Source: Microbulbifer agarilyticus (GTDB lineage Bacteria; Pseudomonadota; Gammaproteobacteria; Pseudomonadales; Cellvibrionaceae). Taken from it: a stretch of DNA of 64,000 nt. The stretch is taken from positions 186,001 through 250,000 of the forward strand of contig NZ_JAHVKO010000002.1 of assembly GCF_019800665.1 (NCBI RefSeq), written 5' to 3'. The position numbers were made by a program, and so were the translations under genes. Below the pieces are notes generated by a model, which saw only the letters and a list, made by a program, of their open reading frames with translations, ran no database searches and was not told the origin of the DNA. Shown here piece by piece: positions 10,244 to 18,733 of the stretch. How positions within the stretch are numbered: the stretch's first letter is position 1; each line of letters begins with the position of its first letter.

Positions 10244-10924
10244 ATGAGCGATGTCATGACAGCCAAAAACCTGCTCAAACAAGAGCGTGTAGATTTTATT
10301 CTCCAGCGGCTGGAAGAGTTGTACCCGGAAACCCCGGTCCCTCTTGATCACTTCGATACCTACTCCCTGCTGGTGGCGGTATTGCTCTCTGCCCAGTGCA
10401 CCGACGAACGCGTAAACCAAATCACCCCCGCCCTGTGGGAACTGGCAGACAACCCCTACGACATGGCCAAGGTACCGGTCGAGAAAATACAGGCAGTCAT
10501 TCGCCCCTGCGGTCTGTCACCGCAGAAATCCAAGGCGATTCAGAAGCTGTCAGAAATTCTGGTCAACGAATATCACGGTCGGGTGCCAGAAAACATGGCA
10601 GCACTGGAGACACTTCCCGGTGTGGGCCACAAAACCGCCAGTGTGGTGATGGCCCAATCCTTTGGGCACCCCGCCTTCCCGGTGGACACCCACATTCACC
10701 GCCTGGCCCAGCGCTGGGGTCTGACCTCTGGCAAAAACGTGACGCAGACAGAGAAAGACCTGAAGCGGGTTTTTCCGCGAGAAAAGTGGAACAAGCTGCA
10801 CCTGCAGATCATTTTTTACGGCCGCGAATTCTGCTCCGCGCGCGGTTGTGATGGCACCGTGTGTGAAATTTGCACCACCTGCTATCCGGCAAGAAAACAC
10901 CCCAAGAAAACCAAAAAGGCCTGA
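10244..10924 (+). CDS. nth: Endonuclease III family DNA glycosylase/AP lyase with atypical cysteine cluster
   Basis: Base-excision repair enzyme for oxidised pyrimidines. The 226-residue protein has the helix-hairpin-helix LPGVGHKTA with catalytic K130 and the catalytic D148 in FPVDTHIHR, so it should be active. The C-terminal iron-sulfur loop is unusual: cysteines sit at 197, 202, 207, 210 and 213, spaced x4-x4-x2-x2, instead of the canonical C-x6-C-x2-C-x5-C. A lysine-rich tail follows. It begins 9 bp after dapC inside the dap cluster, so it is probably co-transcribed. It may have a modified [4Fe-4S] site or none. Confidence 0.9.
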   Translation: MSDVMTAKNLLKQERVDFILQRLEELYPETPVPLDHFDTYSLLVAVLLSAQCTDERVNQITPALWELADNPYDMAKVPVEKIQAVIRPCGLSPQKSKAIQKLSEILVNEYHGRVPENMAALETLPGVGHKTASVVMAQSFGHPAFPVDTHIHRLAQRWGLTSGKNVTQTEKDLKRVFPREKWNKLHLQIIFYGREFCSARGCDGTVCEICTTCYPARKHPKKTKKA

Positions 10925-10960
10925 TCCATTCGGTTCGGCGTGACAGACACAGGATTTGAA

Positions 10961-11305
10961 ATGATTACCCTGTACGGCATTAAAAATTGTGACACCGTAA
11001 AAAAAGCCCGTAAATGGCTAGAGCAAAATGCAGTGGAATACCGCTTCCACGATTTCCGTGAAGACGGTATGGATACGGTACCCCTGGCTAGCTGGCTGGA
11101 ACAATTCGGCTGGGAGCAGGTACTGAACCGCCGTTCCACCAGCTGGCGCGCCTTAGATCAGACGCAGAAAGACGCTATGGATAACACCAGCGCGGCGACC
11201 CTGGCCAACGAGACACCGACACTCATCAAGCGTCCGGTACTCACCAAGGGCGGCGATACCCTGTTTGGCTTCAAGGCCGATACCTACGCCAGTTTCGCCA
11301 AATAA
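10961..11305 (+). CDS. ArsC/Spx-like reductase family protein (YffB-like)
   Basis: Small thioredoxin-fold protein of the ArsC family, 114 residues from the ATG at 10961, which has an AGGA ribosome binding site; a GTG 21 bases upstream is also in frame. The N-terminus MITLYGIKNCDTVKKARKWL shows the single N-terminal cysteine typical of Spx/YffB. The later LIKRPVLTKGG motif is the family cis-Pro region. Biochemical function of YffB is unsettled (a glutathione-dependent thiol reductase role has been suggested). Its position just before dapD is conserved in gammaproteobacteria. Confidence 0.88.
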   Translation: MITLYGIKNCDTVKKARKWLEQNAVEYRFHDFREDGMDTVPLASWLEQFGWEQVLNRRSTSWRALDQTQKDAMDNTSAATLANETPTLIKRPVLTKGGDTLFGFKADTYASFAK

Positions 11306-11357
11306 GCGGACCGCATCTAATCCGCAAAAAAATCAGACTCAGTACAAGGAAACCATC

Positions 11358-12389
11358 ATGAGCAACGTATACAGCATTGGCTTCGGCATTGGCACCTGCA
11401 ACAGCAAGGGCGAGTGGCTGGAAGTCTACTTCCCGCAGCCGCTGCTAAATCCGTCCGACGATATCGCCAAAGCAGTAACCAGCACCCTCGATATCGACGG
11501 CGGCAATGTCGCGATTGCTCTGGAAGAGGCGCAGCTGCAGCCGCTCGCGGATAACCTGGCGAGTGCCGGCGCCGAAGAGCAAGCAGCCATTTTGCGTCAA
11601 TTCGCCAGCAGTCAGCGTCCTCTGGTTGCGGTGGTACTGCACAGTGACGACGCGCCACAGTCCGTGCCCGAGTCTTACCTGAAGCTGCACCTGCTGTCTC
11701 ACCGCCTGGTCAAGCCGCACGGCACCAAACTGGATGGTATCTTCGGCCAACTGGCCAACGTGGCCTGGACCAATCAGGGTGCAATCGATCTGGCAGAACT
11801 TCCCCAGCGCCAGCTGGAAGCGCGCCTCAAGGGCGAACTGCTGGAAGTTTCCTGCGTGGACAAGTTCCCGAAAATGACCAACTACGTGGTACCGACTGGT
11901 GTCCGTATCGCCCATACCGCCCGTGTACGCCTAGGCGCTTACCTGGGTGAAGGCACCACCATCATGCACGAAGGTTTTGTAAACTTTAATGCGGGCACCG
12001 AAGGCCCAGGCATGATCGAAGGCCGTATTTCCGCTGGCGTATTCGTGGGTGCCGGCTCTGACCTCGGCGGCGGCAGCTCCACCATGGGTACCCTGTCGGG
12101 CGGTGGCAATATCGTGATCTCCCTGGGCGAAGGCTGCCTGCTCGGCGCCAACGCCGGTACCGGTATTCCTCTGGGCGACCGCTGCACTGTTGAGTCTGGT
12201 CTCTACATCACTTCCGGCACCAAGGTTGCCGTACTGGATGACAAAGGCGAGGTTGCCGAGTCGGTAAAAGCGCGCGACCTCGCGGGCAAGTCCGACCTGC
12301 TGTTCCGCCGCAACTCTGCGACCGGCGCGGTTGAATGTTTGACCAACAAAAGTGCCATTGAGCTGAACGCGGAGTTGCACAGCAACTAA
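11358..12389 (+). CDS. dapD: Tetrahydrodipicolinate N-succinyltransferase (long form)
   Basis: Transfers succinyl from succinyl-CoA to tetrahydrodipicolinate, first step of the succinylase branch to meso-DAP and lysine. Starting at the ATG at 11358 (AAGGA just upstream) gives 343 residues. The C-terminal half is a left-handed beta-helix of hexapeptide repeats with the VRLGAYLGEGTTIMHEGFV and GGGSSTMGTLSGGG segments. It belongs to the longer Pseudomonas-type class rather than the 274-residue E. coli type. Followed by dapE, preceded by the yffB-like gene. Confidence 0.95.
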   Translation: MSNVYSIGFGIGTCNSKGEWLEVYFPQPLLNPSDDIAKAVTSTLDIDGGNVAIALEEAQLQPLADNLASAGAEEQAAILRQFASSQRPLVAVVLHSDDAPQSVPESYLKLHLLSHRLVKPHGTKLDGIFGQLANVAWTNQGAIDLAELPQRQLEARLKGELLEVSCVDKFPKMTNYVVPTGVRIAHTARVRLGAYLGEGTTIMHEGFVNFNAGTEGPGMIEGRISAGVFVGAGSDLGGGSSTMGTLSGGGNIVISLGEGCLLGANAGTGIPLGDRCTVESGLYITSGTKVAVLDDKGEVAESVKARDLAGKSDLLFRRNSATGAVECLTNKSAIELNAELHSN

Positions 12390-12493
12390 TTTGTCTCGCA
12401 CTGGCCGCTGCCGGAACTCGATTGAAGTGACCGGCAGCCGCCCGCCCACATACAGGAATAGCGCTCCAACTACCACGGAGCCAGAAGCACCCC

Positions 12494-13621
12494 ATGACCC
12501 CGACAGTACAATTAACCTGCGACCTGATTAGTCGCCGCTCCGTAACCCCAGAAGACGCGGGCTGCATGCAGCTTATGCTCGAACGCCTGGAAAAAATCGG
12601 CTTCAAAACCGAACACCTACGCTTCGGTGATACCGACAACTTCTGGTCTGTGCGCGGTGAAGAAGGCCCACTGTTTGCCTTCGCCGGCCACACCGACGTG
12701 GTACCCACCGGCCCCGAAGAAAACTGGAAGATCCCGCCGTTCGAGCCGGAAATCGTCGAAGGTATGCTCTACGGCCGTGGCGCCGCCGATATGAAAGGTT
12801 CTCTGGCCGCCATGGTCATCGCCTGTGAAGAGTTTGTCGCCGCGCACCCCAACCACAAAGGCCGCATCGCCTTTTTGATTACCAGTGATGAAGAAGGCCC
12901 CGCAAAACACGGCACCGTGAAAGTGGTGGAGTGGCTGGAACAGCGCAACGAGAAAATCGACTGGTGTCTGGTTGGCGAGCCATCCAGTACCGCCCTCGCC
13001 GGCGACGTCATCAAAAATGGCCGCCGCGGTTCGCTCGGGCTGGAACTGACCGTGTTCGGAATTCAGGGCCACGTGGCCTACCCGCACCTGGCAGAAAACC
13101 CGGTACACATGCTGGCACCGGCACTGGCAGAACTCGCAGCCGAAGAGTGGGATCAGGGCAATGATTTCTTCCCGGCCACCAGCTTCCAGGTTTCCAATAT
13201 CAACGGCGGCACCGGTGCTACCAACGTGATTCCCGGTGATGTGAAGGTCGTGTGCAACTGGCGCTTCTCCACCGAAACCACGGCGGAAGAACTGGAGAGC
13301 CGCGCCCGCGCTATTTTCGATAAGCACGGGCTCAAATATGAAGCCAATTTCAACCTGAGCGGACAACCCTTTCTGACCGCCGCCGGCCCGCTGGTTGAAT
13401 CCGCGCAGGCAGCGATTCGCAAAGTGACCGGACGGGAAACCGAGCTGTCCACTGCGGGAGGCACATCCGATGGCCGCTTTATTGCGCCAACCGGTGCACA
13501 GGTTGTGGAGCTGGGCCCAGTGAACGCCACCATCCACAAAGTGGATGAGTGCGTAAAAGCGGAAGATTTGGATCTGGTAAAGGATATGTACCGGGAAGTC
13601 TTGCGCGGCCTACTGGCCTGA
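12494..13621 (+). CDS. dapE: Succinyl-diaminopimelate desuccinylase
   Basis: Zinc hydrolase that removes succinate from N-succinyl-L,L-DAP. The 375-residue M20 peptidase has the metal-ligand blocks [11 protein letters not shown] (His and flanking Asp), [12 protein letters not shown] (bridging Asp) and [12 protein letters not shown] (catalytic Glu pair), and a late [11 protein letters not shown] motif; the central dimerisation domain lies between. Length equals E. coli DapE (375). Last gene of the dapC-nth-yffB-dapD-dapE run. Confidence 0.96.
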   Translation: MTPTVQLTCDLISRRSVTPEDAGCMQLMLERLEKIGFKTEHLRFGDTDNFWSVRGEEGPLFAFAGHTDVVPTGPEENWKIPPFEPEIVEGMLYGRGAADMKGSLAAMVIACEEFVAAHPNHKGRIAFLITSDEEGPAKHGTVKVVEWLEQRNEKIDWCLVGEPSSTALAGDVIKNGRRGSLGLELTVFGIQGHVAYPHLAENPVHMLAPALAELAAEEWDQGNDFFPATSFQVSNINGGTGATNVIPGDVKVVCNWRFSTETTAEELESRARAIFDKHGLKYEANFNLSGQPFLTAAGPLVESAQAAIRKVTGRETELSTAGGTSDGRFIAPTGAQVVELGPVNATIHKVDECVKAEDLDLVKDMYREVLRGLLA

Positions 13622-13633
13622 TTACAGTCGGCC

Positions 13634-13677
13634 CGGCAGGTTTACAGGCTTCGCCCAGAAGTTAATGCAACCTGCCG
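13634..13677. terminator. Inverted repeat between convergent dapE and 13662-14063
   Basis: Perfect 9-base arms cggcaggtt (13634-13642) and aacctgccg (13669-13677) with a 26-base loop, immediately after dapE and running into the last codons of the convergent minus-strand gene. No T-run follows on either side, so a termination role is only a guess. Confidence 0.3.
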
Positions 13678-14063
13678 TGCCGCACTGTGGGCTCCGGCTG
13701 CGCGTGACCGTCGTAGCCGTGGGCCATTACAAAGTAATACATCACCTGCTCCTCGCCATCGGCTTCGGCCATCAGGTCGAAAATCACTTCATCTTTGTCA
13801 CCCGGAGTCATCCGCACCGCGGAGACCAGATCCGGCTCAATAAACACTTCACCGATCAGGCGCTTGCCACGCACCAGCTGAACCAGCAGCGTGCGCGGGT
13901 TTTCCTGGGTGAACCGCCAGTGGAAATCATCATGATCGTACATGATGACGTCCGGGGTACCGGCGCGCAAAATACAGTTGCAGTGATCAGAGAGCCACGG
14001 CCAGAAGTCTTGTAGCACGAGCGAACCGGAATCGGACGGCGCCGCCATTTCGGGATTATCCAT
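13662..14063 (-). CDS. Conserved protein of unknown function downstream of flavodoxin
   Basis: I do not recognise a named family. Starting at the ATG at 14063 it encodes 133 residues, acidic, with no signal peptide or membrane segment, so it should be cytosolic. The middle (VIMYDHDDFHWRFTQEN, then TLLVQLVRGKRLIGEVFIE) looks like a beta-rich single domain. It begins 7 bases after the flavodoxin stop codon and is surely co-transcribed with it, which suggests a job connected with flavodoxin, but that is inference from position only. The frame also stays open upstream into the flavodoxin gene; that longer form is unlikely. Confidence 0.75.
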   Translation of the reverse strand: MDNPEMAAPSDSGSLVLQDFWPWLSDHCNCILRAGTPDVIMYDHDDFHWRFTQENPRTLLVQLVRGKRLIGEVFIEPDLVSAVRMTPGDKDEVIFDLMAEADGEEQVMYYFVMAHGYDGHAQPEPTVRHGRLH

Positions 14064-14070
14064 TAACCTG

Positions 14071-14622
14071 TCAGTCCTCGAGCTGGGTGACGCTCTCGGC
14101 ACCACCCTCCAGATCAAACTCGACGGCAATCTGCTGGCACCATTCGTTCAGTCGCCCGCAGGTCAGTTCTTCCTGCTGGTCCTCGTCAATAGCCAGCCCC
14201 ATAAACAGGTTCTGCCCCGAGATTTCAGCCTTGGATGCTTCGAACTCATACCCTTCCGTAGACCAATAGCCGATAACAGTGGCACCGTTGGCGACGATGA
14301 CGTCGTGTAGCATGCCCATGGCGTCCAGGAAGTAGTCACCGTAGCCGAACTGATCACCCAGACCAAACAGCGCTACGGTCTTACCGGTAAAGTCGATCTC
14401 CTGAACATCTTCCCAGAAGTCTTCCCAGTCAGATTGAATCTGGCCGAAATCCCAGGTTGGGATGCCCAGGATCAGCTGCGTGTAGTCGGCGATCTCCAAC
14501 TGTGTGACATCCGCGATATCGTGGATGTCCACCCGGTCCTCTCCCAGGCGCGCGGCGATTCTCTGGGCCACCCCTTCGGTATTGCCCTCGTCGCTACCGT
14601 AAAACAGGCCGATCTTACTCAC
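14071..14622 (-). CDS. fldB: Flavodoxin
   Basis: FMN electron carrier, usually replacing ferredoxin under iron limitation or oxidative stress. The 183-residue protein opens with the phosphate-binding loop FYGSDEGNTEGVA, has the IPTWDFGQIQSDWEDF isoalloxazine-contact loop near residue 55 and FGLGDQFGYGDYF near residue 86. Long-chain flavodoxin size; closer to FldB than FldA in layout, so the symbol is tentative. GTG start at 14622 with GGAG seven bases upstream. Confidence 0.9.
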   Translation of the reverse strand: MSKIGLFYGSDEGNTEGVAQRIAARLGEDRVDIHDIADVTQLEIADYTQLILGIPTWDFGQIQSDWEDFWEDVQEIDFTGKTVALFGLGDQFGYGDYFLDAMGMLHDVIVANGATVIGYWSTEGYEFEASKAEISGQNLFMGLAIDEDQQEELTCGRLNEWCQQIAVEFDLEGGAESVTQLED

Positions 14623-14760
14623 AGTGTCTCCTCAACTACTCGAAACCACCCTGCCACTTGGGCGGGCGTCTATGGGGCGGGCATTTTCCCAACAATAGCC
14701 GGGTTCAGCAAGGCGCAGAGACAATCTTGGGGGTACATTTAGAGGTACATTCTCAGGCAC

Positions 14761-14786
14761 AAAAAAAGCCCCTGTAAGACAGGGGC
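14761..14786 (-). terminator. Intrinsic terminator of the Spy/CpxP-like gene
   Basis: On the minus strand stem gcccctgt/acaggggc (14786-14779 and 14775-14768) with a 3-base loop runs straight into seven Ts (14767-14761). It lies about 120 bases after the end of the Spy/CpxP-like gene. The rest of the 14623-14904 gap shows nothing else except the flavodoxin upstream region. Confidence 0.9.
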
Positions 14787-14904
14787 ATCAGGATGGGGAC
14801 TCTGCCGGCGGTTGGGGTTGGGGCCGGCGAGTCCAATGCTGGGGGACCGATAAGTCCAACAGCGAGAGAGTATGACTGGCTGAAAACTGAGCGAGGCGAA
14901 ACGC

Positions 14905-15423
14905 TTAATCTGACTGCTTGCCCGCACGACGCTCTTTGCGCTGCTCCCAACGGGCCTTGCGCTCGGCCTTCATCTGCTCCATCTTGGCCTTCTGGTCATC
15001 CGTGAGAATCGCCTCGAACTGTTTACGCATCTCGGCCCTGTGCTGCATCTTGCGCACTTCCAGCTCACCAAGCTTGGTACCCAGACTATTCAACGTGGCC
15101 CGGTCTGCACCGGAATCGATGGCTTCCTTCAATTGCTTGCGCACCTCGTGCATTGCCTTGCGGTCCGCCTCACGCGCCTCCTTACCTGCGTCACGATTCG
15201 CCTTTAGCTGCGCCTTCTGGCCTTCGGTGAGCTCCAGCTTTTCCGCCAGCCGCTCAAACATACGATCGTGGTGGTCACCACCCTTGTGATGGCTCGCTTT
15301 GTGGTATCCGTGCCCTTTGTCGCCCTCCGGGAAAGCCATGACCATTCCGGAGGTTGCTAATGCGCCGCCGAGAACCACAGTACCGGCCAAAGCTTTCCAT
15401 TTATTTATAACGAGATGTTTCAT
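14905..15423 (-). CDS. Spy/CpxP-family periplasmic stress chaperone
   Basis: Periplasmic helical protein that in this family binds misfolded envelope proteins and, as CpxP, damps the CpxA sensor. From the ATG at 15423 it has 172 residues: a signal peptide (hydrophobic stretch around WKALAGTVVLGGALATSG, cleavage after the VMA region), a His-rich segment, and two LTxxQ motifs (LTEGQ and LTDDQ) that define the family. The C-terminus is strongly charged. It is transcribed divergently from cpxRA, the arrangement seen for cpxP. The His-rich segment could bind metal. Confidence 0.88.
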   Translation of the reverse strand: MKHLVINKWKALAGTVVLGGALATSGMVMAFPEGDKGHGYHKASHHKGGDHHDRMFERLAEKLELTEGQKAQLKANRDAGKEAREADRKAMHEVRKQLKEAIDSGADRATLNSLGTKLGELEVRKMQHRAEMRKQFEAILTDDQKAKMEQMKAERKARWEQRKERRAGKQSD

Positions 15424-15539
15424 ATTCGATTCCTCAAATTTCGCTGTGCTGTAAGGCAAACTTGGGTTTCGGCTTAATCGGTTGGCCTGTGAGTTTGCGT
15501 GTTTCCCGAGTCGGTAGGTGCATACTAGGCTCGTGCAGT

Positions 15540-15584
15540 GTAAATAGGGGATAAAGCAGGTAAACATTTGTTAAGAACGGTAAA
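15540..15584. promoter_or_regulatory. Tandem array of five CpxR-type half sites
   Basis: Half sites begin at exact 10-base steps: GTAAA 15540, GATAA 15550, GTAAA 15560, GTTAA 15570, GTAAA 15580. CpxR is known to bind GTAAA-N5-GTAAA pairs, which have the same 10-base period. The array lies between the divergent Spy/CpxP-like gene (ATG 15423) and cpxR (ATG 15678). On the plus strand a perfect TATAAT sits at 15625-15630, without a good -35, as expected of an activator-dependent promoter; on the minus strand TAGTAT lies just past the array. Autoregulation of both transcripts is the likely role. Confidence 0.8.
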
Positions 15585-15677
15585 ACACGCGATACCATTT
15601 CCCGAATAGCCCCAGCACTATGCATATAATTCCTCCAGTAATTCAGTGCCGCCGCGCCAATAAAGAGACTTCACCCC

Positions 15678-16385
15678 ATGAGCCATATCCTGCTGGTAGA
15701 TGACGATATTGAACTCACCGAGCTGCTCGAAGAGTTTCTGGTGGGTGAAGGGTTTCAGGTGACGGTCGCCAACGACGGTGGTCGCGGCCTGGAGCTGGCC
15801 CGCAGTGAAGCCTTTGACGCTCTGGTGCTGGATGTGATGCTACCCGTGCACAACGGCTTCGAGGTTCTGCGTAAGCTGCGCGAAGATGCCAGTAATCCCG
15901 GCCACTCCCTGCCGGTAGTGATGCTGACCGCAAAAGGCGACACCGTGGACCGCATCGTGGGCCTGGAAATGGGCGCCGACGACTACCTCCCCAAGCCCTG
16001 TAATCCCCGTGAACTCGCGGCGCGACTACGCGCCATATTGCGGCGCGGGCGCGCAGAAGAAAAAGAAGTGAGCAACGATGTGCTCGTCAGTGGGCCACTG
16101 CGCCTGCTGCCCCGAGAGCACCAGTGCCAGTGGAACGAGCAACCGGTAAACCTGACCGGTGCGGAATTCTCCGTGCTCAAGGTACTCGTGGAGAATGCCG
16201 GCCAGGTTGTCAGTAAGGAAATCATCACCGAACAGGCGCTGGGGCGAAAATTAATGCCCTACGACCGCTCGATCGATGTGCACGTCAGTAATATTCGCAA
16301 GAAGCTGGGCGAACAGGGAGCCAGCCGTGAACTGATTATCAATATTCGCGGTGCAGGATATATGCTCACCCGCTCTCAGGGGTAA
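15678..16385 (+). CDS. cpxR: Response regulator CpxR
   Basis: OmpR-type DNA-binding regulator of the envelope stress response. The 235-residue protein has a receiver domain with the acidic pocket (VDDD at 7-10), phosphoacceptor D52 (LVLDVMLP), conserved MLTAKG and the Lys of YLPKP, then a winged-helix DNA-binding domain ending in the RGAGYML signature. It is followed by cpxA after 3 bases and diverges from a Spy/CpxP-like gene across the CpxR site array, supporting the CpxR call over other OmpR members. Confidence 0.93.
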   Translation: MSHILLVDDDIELTELLEEFLVGEGFQVTVANDGGRGLELARSEAFDALVLDVMLPVHNGFEVLRKLREDASNPGHSLPVVMLTAKGDTVDRIVGLEMGADDYLPKPCNPRELAARLRAILRRGRAEEKEVSNDVLVSGPLRLLPREHQCQWNEQPVNLTGAEFSVLKVLVENAGQVVSKEIITEQALGRKLMPYDRSIDVHVSNIRKKLGEQGASRELIINIRGAGYMLTRSQG

Positions 16386-16388
16386 ACC

Positions 16389-17801
16389 ATGCGCAGCTTG
16401 TTTGGACGAATCTTTTTCGGAGCCTGGCTGACCGCGGTCATCATGGTATTGGTTGCGGTGTACATCACCCACATCCGCGAGTTTGGCGACCCCGCGCAAC
16501 AGGATCGCTGGGAAGGCGTTGAGCTGTTCCGCGAAGTGACCCACAATCTGCGCATGACCCGCCGACACGGTACAGAGCACTTTGGCCACTGGCTAGGGCA
16601 ACAACCGAAAGAGGTTCAACAGCGCATATACGCCATCGACGAATTTGGCCAGGAAGTACTGCAGCGCCCCATCCCGAGGAACATGGCCCCTCTTTTTGCC
16701 AGCCTGAATTACCGCAACCGCGAAACCCGTGGACTCGTGGATAAAAAACCCAGTATCGGTTTCTTCGTGCAGCGACGCGGTGGCGAAACCCTGCGTGTGG
16801 TGTTCATGGCGGGCAAGAGTAAAGAAGAGCTGGTGCTGCGATTTATCCTGCGTAGTTTCTGGCCAATCCTGGTGCTAGCCACGCTGGCTTCCGGACTGGC
16901 CTGCTATCTGCTGGCACGCTATCTGAGTAAGCCCCTCGACAACCTGCGGGTGGCGACGCGGCGGGTGGCGGCGGGCGATCTGAGCTACCGGGTGACACCC
17001 TCGCTACACGGTCACGGCCGCGAACTGGGTGAGCTGGCTGCGGATTTCGACTCGATGACGGCACAACTGCAGGAGTCGATGACCGAGCAGCGCCGGCTCA
17101 TCAAGGATGTCTCCCACGAGTTACGCTCGCCGCTGGCACGCCTGCAAGTAGCACTCGCCATTGCCCGCCAGAAAAACGTCCACGCCCTGGACCCGGAACT
17201 GGACAAAATAGGCAAAGCGGCAGACTACCTGGAAGACATCATCGCCGACATACTTTCCCTACCCGTCAGTGGCGACAATCAGCGGCCGCTGGACGACGTA
17301 GTGGAAATTAACAGTCTGCTCGCGGCGCTTTGCGACGAGCTCAAAGATGAGGCGCAACAAAAGCATGTCTCCATCAACCTGCGCCTCGACGACACAGAAC
17401 TATTGGTCGCCACACGCGGCAGTTCGCTCACCGCCGCACTAGAGAATATTCTCCGCAACGCGATCAAATACAGCCCTTCGGGTGGCCAGGCTACCGTGAC
17501 CGTCACCGGTATTCCGGCGAAAACAACCGCTCAGACCGGCAACGCCACCGAGCCGGGTCACTGCCAAATTCAGGTTAGCGACTCCGGTAACGGCGTGCCC
17601 GAGTCTGAACTGGAAGCGATCTTCCGGCCCTTCTATCGCACCGACGAAGCGCGCAGTCGCGAGAGTGGCGGGTTTGGCCTGGGACTCGCCATCGCACAGC
17701 GCACCGTGGCCCAGCATCAGGGAAGTATCGAGGCATGCAACGCTGCACAGGGCGGCCTGACGGTGAACATTACCCTGCCTACACTGGAAAGCGGTTTCTA
17801 G
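16389..17801 (+). CDS. cpxA: Sensor histidine kinase CpxA
   Basis: Inner-membrane sensor of envelope protein stress. The 470-residue protein has a transmembrane helix near residues 8-28, a periplasmic domain to about 153, a second helix about 155-178, a HAMP linker (LSKPLDNLRVATRRVAAGDL), the dimerisation/phosphoacceptor helix with H243 in DVSHELRSPLARL, and an ATPase domain with the N box (ENILRNAIKYSP), a DSGNGV G1 box and a GFGLGLAIA G2 box. Translated together with cpxR. Confidence 0.93.
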   Translation: MRSLFGRIFFGAWLTAVIMVLVAVYITHIREFGDPAQQDRWEGVELFREVTHNLRMTRRHGTEHFGHWLGQQPKEVQQRIYAIDEFGQEVLQRPIPRNMAPLFASLNYRNRETRGLVDKKPSIGFFVQRRGGETLRVVFMAGKSKEELVLRFILRSFWPILVLATLASGLACYLLARYLSKPLDNLRVATRRVAAGDLSYRVTPSLHGHGRELGELAADFDSMTAQLQESMTEQRRLIKDVSHELRSPLARLQVALAIARQKNVHALDPELDKIGKAADYLEDIIADILSLPVSGDNQRPLDDVVEINSLLAALCDELKDEAQQKHVSINLRLDDTELLVATRGSSLTAALENILRNAIKYSPSGGQATVTVTGIPAKTTAQTGNATEPGHCQIQVSDSGNGVPESELEAIFRPFYRTDEARSRESGGFGLGLAIAQRTVAQHQGSIEACNAAQGGLTVNITLPTLESGF

Positions 17802-17959
17802 TCGTCATATTAGAAAAATATTCGCGCCACGCGCTGACTGGCGAACCACAATTCTAGCCAGTACACTTTGTCGAGCTGCCGGCCGCCCGCACAGCATCAT
17901 GTTTGCCGCTGCCAGTCGTCGACACAGATATCTTGCCCCTTTGCTACCCGGAGTCCGCC

Positions 17960-18658
17960 ATGCGCTGGTTACTGTACCTTCTGATTTTCCTGGCTCTGCT
18001 GGTACTGGCGGGCTTTCTGTTTCCGCGCGAGGCAACCACCGAGCGCAGCGTGTATATCGCCCAGCCTCCACAAGTGGTGTTCCCCTACCTAAACAACTTC
18101 CAGAACTTCAATAAATGGTCGCCCTGGTACCAGATCGATCCGAGTACGGAATACACCTATACCGGGAACCCCGAAGGTAAAGGCGCGGAAATGCACTGGA
18201 AGAGCGAAGATCCCAACGTGGGCAATGGCACCCAGACCATTACCGCGAGCGAGCCCTACTCCCGGATTGCGACCGATCTCGACTTCGGCGCCCAGGGAAA
18301 GGCCAAAGCGGAATTCACCCTCAAACCGCAGGGTAGTGGCACAAACGTCACCTGGTCATTCAGTTCCGACATGGGCGGCAGCCCCATTGCACGCTGGATG
18401 GGACTGATGGTTTCAAGAATGGTTGGCGAGTCCTATGCCGAAGGGCTCGACAAGCTCAAAGCGCTGGTAGAGTCCGAAGCCAATGCGGGCGCTCCCGCGG
18501 TAGACACCCGCGACGCGCTGCCTTCGGAAGGCAGCAATATTGAACCGGAAAATGTAGACCCGGGAATGGAAAACGAGATTATCGAGGGTGATGATGTAGA
18601 GTCACCGGATAGCAGCGGCGACGAACTGGGCGAGCCAAAACAAGAGATTCAACCCTGA
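17960..18658 (+). CDS. Membrane-anchored SRPBCC (polyketide cyclase/START-like) family protein
   Basis: From the ATG at 17960 (GGAG upstream) it encodes 232 residues: an N-terminal transmembrane helix (MRWLLYLLIFLALLVLAGFL), an SRPBCC ligand-binding domain from about 25 to 165 (EATTERSVYIAQPPQVVFPY, then NKWSPWY), and an acidic, disordered C-terminal tail of about 60 residues. SRPBCC folds bind hydrophobic ligands; the ligand here is unknown. It is 158 bases after cpxA, with its own probable terminator downstream, so membership in the Cpx regulon is possible but unproven. Confidence 0.85.
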   Translation: MRWLLYLLIFLALLVLAGFLFPREATTERSVYIAQPPQVVFPYLNNFQNFNKWSPWYQIDPSTEYTYTGNPEGKGAEMHWKSEDPNVGNGTQTITASEPYSRIATDLDFGAQGKAKAEFTLKPQGSGTNVTWSFSSDMGGSPIARWMGLMVSRMVGESYAEGLDKLKALVESEANAGAPAVDTRDALPSEGSNIEPENVDPGMENEIIEGDDVESPDSSGDELGEPKQEIQP

Positions 18659-18686
18659 CACGGCGAAGTTTGCGCGCATACAAACC

Positions 18687-18714
18687 AAAAAAGGCAGCCA
18701 ATGGCTGCCTTTTT
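18687..18714. terminator. Bidirectional intrinsic terminator
   Basis: Stem aggcagcca/tggctgcct (18692-18700 and 18702-18710) flanked by six As on the left and Ts on the right. It sits between the convergent SRPBCC gene and rluB and should stop transcription from both sides. Confidence 0.9.
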
Positions 18715-18733
18715 CATATCTATCAGCGCCCAA

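Noticed and set aside
12617..13537. 306-codon open frame opposite dapE
   Set aside because: Antisense shadow of a strongly conserved gene; no start context.
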